This document shows positions 32,147 to 33,357 of a DNA stretch of 33,357 bases, piece by piece. The notes under the pieces are model-generated. The model was not told the DNA's origin. It saw only the letters and a list, made by a program, of their open reading frames with translations, and did no database searches. Source of the stretch: Schoenoplectus triqueter (taxonomy: Eukaryota > Streptophyta > Magnoliopsida > Poales > Cyperaceae); assembly GCA_964058805.1 (NCBI GenBank), contig CAXKVV010001111.1, positions 1 through 33,357 of the forward strand, written 5' to 3'. The stretch's first letter is position 1, and every line of letters begins with the position of its first letter. The translations under genes were made by a program, and so were the position numbers.

Positions 32147-33357
32147 GTATTTTCTTTTTTTCTATTTATCCAAGAAAAAGGATAAGTATAAGATATAATG
32201 TAAAAATTAAAAACGGAAAAAAATTCTTTTGAAAAGGAGAAGAGTAGCTATGTTTAACCTTCCAGATAGCTAAATTCCGAGTTCAGTTGTTTTCTTTGAT
32301 GACCTTTAGGAAGGTTGTTCAGAGTCTCTATGCCACCTGAGTGGATGGGGGTTCCAAGTCTTATTGGTACCAGTAAATGCAATGTAACTTGACCTTTCTT
32401 CATGAAGATTTTTTTTACTGATTAACTTGGGATTTCATTAATTGATAAAATGAGTACATATACATTAACTTCTTATAATTTAGTCCTTGCAACTATTTTA
32501 ATCGTACTTTTATCTAATTACCATTACAAGAATAATACAATATTCAACACTCTCCTCAAGATGATGCATATATATTTATCATGCTCATCTTGCCTATTAC
32601 ATTGGAGAAGTCGGAGATACTCAACCCAAAACATCCGCAATTTGTTCTTTGGTCCCAACAAAAGACATACACACAATGTCCTCGTCGAGTTTATCCTTAA
32701 TGAAATGTCGATCAATCTCCACATATTTAGTTCTATTATGTTGTATTGGATTATTTGCTATGTTTATAGCCGCCTTATTGTCATAATACAACATGATGGA
32801 TTTATCTTCAAATAACTCTAACTCTAGTAGCAATATTCGTAGCCACAACCCTTCACTCACATCATGGGCCATGACTCTATACTCGGCCTCGGCCGTAGAC
32901 CTTGCTACCATATTTTGTTTCTTGCTTCTTCAAGAAACTAGAATACTTGCCACAAACATACAATAGCCAGAAGTGAACTTTCTATCATCGAGACACAGCC
33001 CAATCGACATCGGTATAGACTTCGATCCTCCTTTGCCTTTTTTTACTGAAGAGCACACATTTTCCGGGACAACCCTTGAGATATCTTAGGATTTGATACA
33101 TCTAATTGGAACAAATCCCACATGAGGTTCACCGCACACGAGATGATTGTTCTGACAGTATTCATCTTGGTTACTGGAACAAATGTCTCCTCGTAATCCA
33201 CACCATACGTCTGTGTGTAGTCCTTGGCCACCAATCAGGCTTTGAATCTGTCTATTTTTCCTTTGGGGGTATGCTTTGTTGAGTATACCCACTTACATCC
33301 CACCGTGTTCTTATCAGACGGCCTAAGAATCATGTCCCAGGTATCATTCTTAACTAG
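32147..33357 (+). other. VIH intron 29, open at the window edge
   Basis: GT at 32147 follows the exon ending LSPLE. No acceptor with matching downstream exon is seen before 33357. The first 300 bp are unassigned; the rest is an antisense copia fragment. Confidence 0.8.
32550..33357 (-). mobile_element. Second antisense Ty1/copia fragment, reverse-transcriptase core deleted
   Basis: RNase H is recognised in 32911-32621: VARSTAEAEYRVMAHD, YYDNKAAINIANNPIQHN, RTKYVEIDRHFIKDKL and GTKEQIADVL. In 33234-33170 the start of the reverse transcriptase reads VAKDYTQTYGVDYEETFVPV and ends at FQLDV (about 33100). There it is joined directly to a segment like the ILRYLKGCPGK block that normally lies about 200 residues later, so the YVDD core is gone. 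Frames differ between the blocks and a TGA replaces a Trp before RSKKQN. A polypurine tract (CTTGAGGAGAG on the - strand, 32550-32560) follows RNase H, so the 3' LTR ends at about 32549. The LTR's outer end is not resolved, perhaps near 32443. The 5' part lies beyond the window. Confidence 0.85.

Noticed and set aside
1..33357. tRNA, rRNA or CRISPR features
   Set aside because: No cloverleaf-type B-box pattern, rRNA sequence or regular repeat-spacer array was seen on either strand by eye.

Overview
The window is nuclear DNA from a flowering plant. It is AT-rich and has many-exon genes with GT-AG introns, Ty1/copia elements, an LTR of long type, a LINE remnant, a Helitron and several fold-back MITEs. 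It also holds a broken copy of a chloroplast protein-targeting gene. The species cannot be fixed from the sequence.

The one clearly functional gene is on the + strand from 18512 to beyond the right edge. It encodes a plant VIP1/PPIP5K-type enzyme (VIH family), a bifunctional inositol-pyrophosphate kinase/phosphatase. I resolved 29 exons with consistent splice phases; they join to 964 codons without a stop, and the last roughly 90 codons lie outside the window. A CCAAT box and TATA box sit about 220-235 bp upstream of the start, and an in-frame stop just upstream supports the chosen ATG.

Left part (1-8207): gene-poor and AT-rich, with four fold-back elements (1946-2306, 3785-4172, 4176-4585, 4637-5010), a TAA-type array (2985-3566), a TA run and a degenerate GTGCATCATAAGT minisatellite (5320-5765). 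No gene was recognised there.

Middle part (8208-17470): a small Helitron at 8208-8678; a compound minisatellite at 8683-9480; a decayed, intron-bearing cpFtsY pseudogene on the - strand at 9640-10560; then a composite DNA transposon at 10926-15443. This transposon has inverted termini of about 55 bp, a decayed - strand plant mobile domain (PMD, MAIN-like) gene, and a short + strand coding start. A 1357-bp solo LTR with a perfect CAAAC target duplication interrupts it. A LINE reverse-transcriptase remnant lies at about 16870-17470.

Right part (18276-33357): the VIH gene. Intron 26 is about 6.2 kb because it contains a PIF/Tourist-like MITE and a decayed copia element (27592-31110, antisense to the gene) that has lost most of gag and the integrase core. 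The intron after exon 29 holds a second antisense copia fragment that has lost its reverse-transcriptase core. Both copia elements have only remnants of pol, so the gene must splice across them.

No wholly new system is evident. The strongest items for follow-up are the PMD-carrying transposon with its hairpin terminus and nested solo LTR, the cpFtsY relic, and the antisense copia insertions in the VIH introns.
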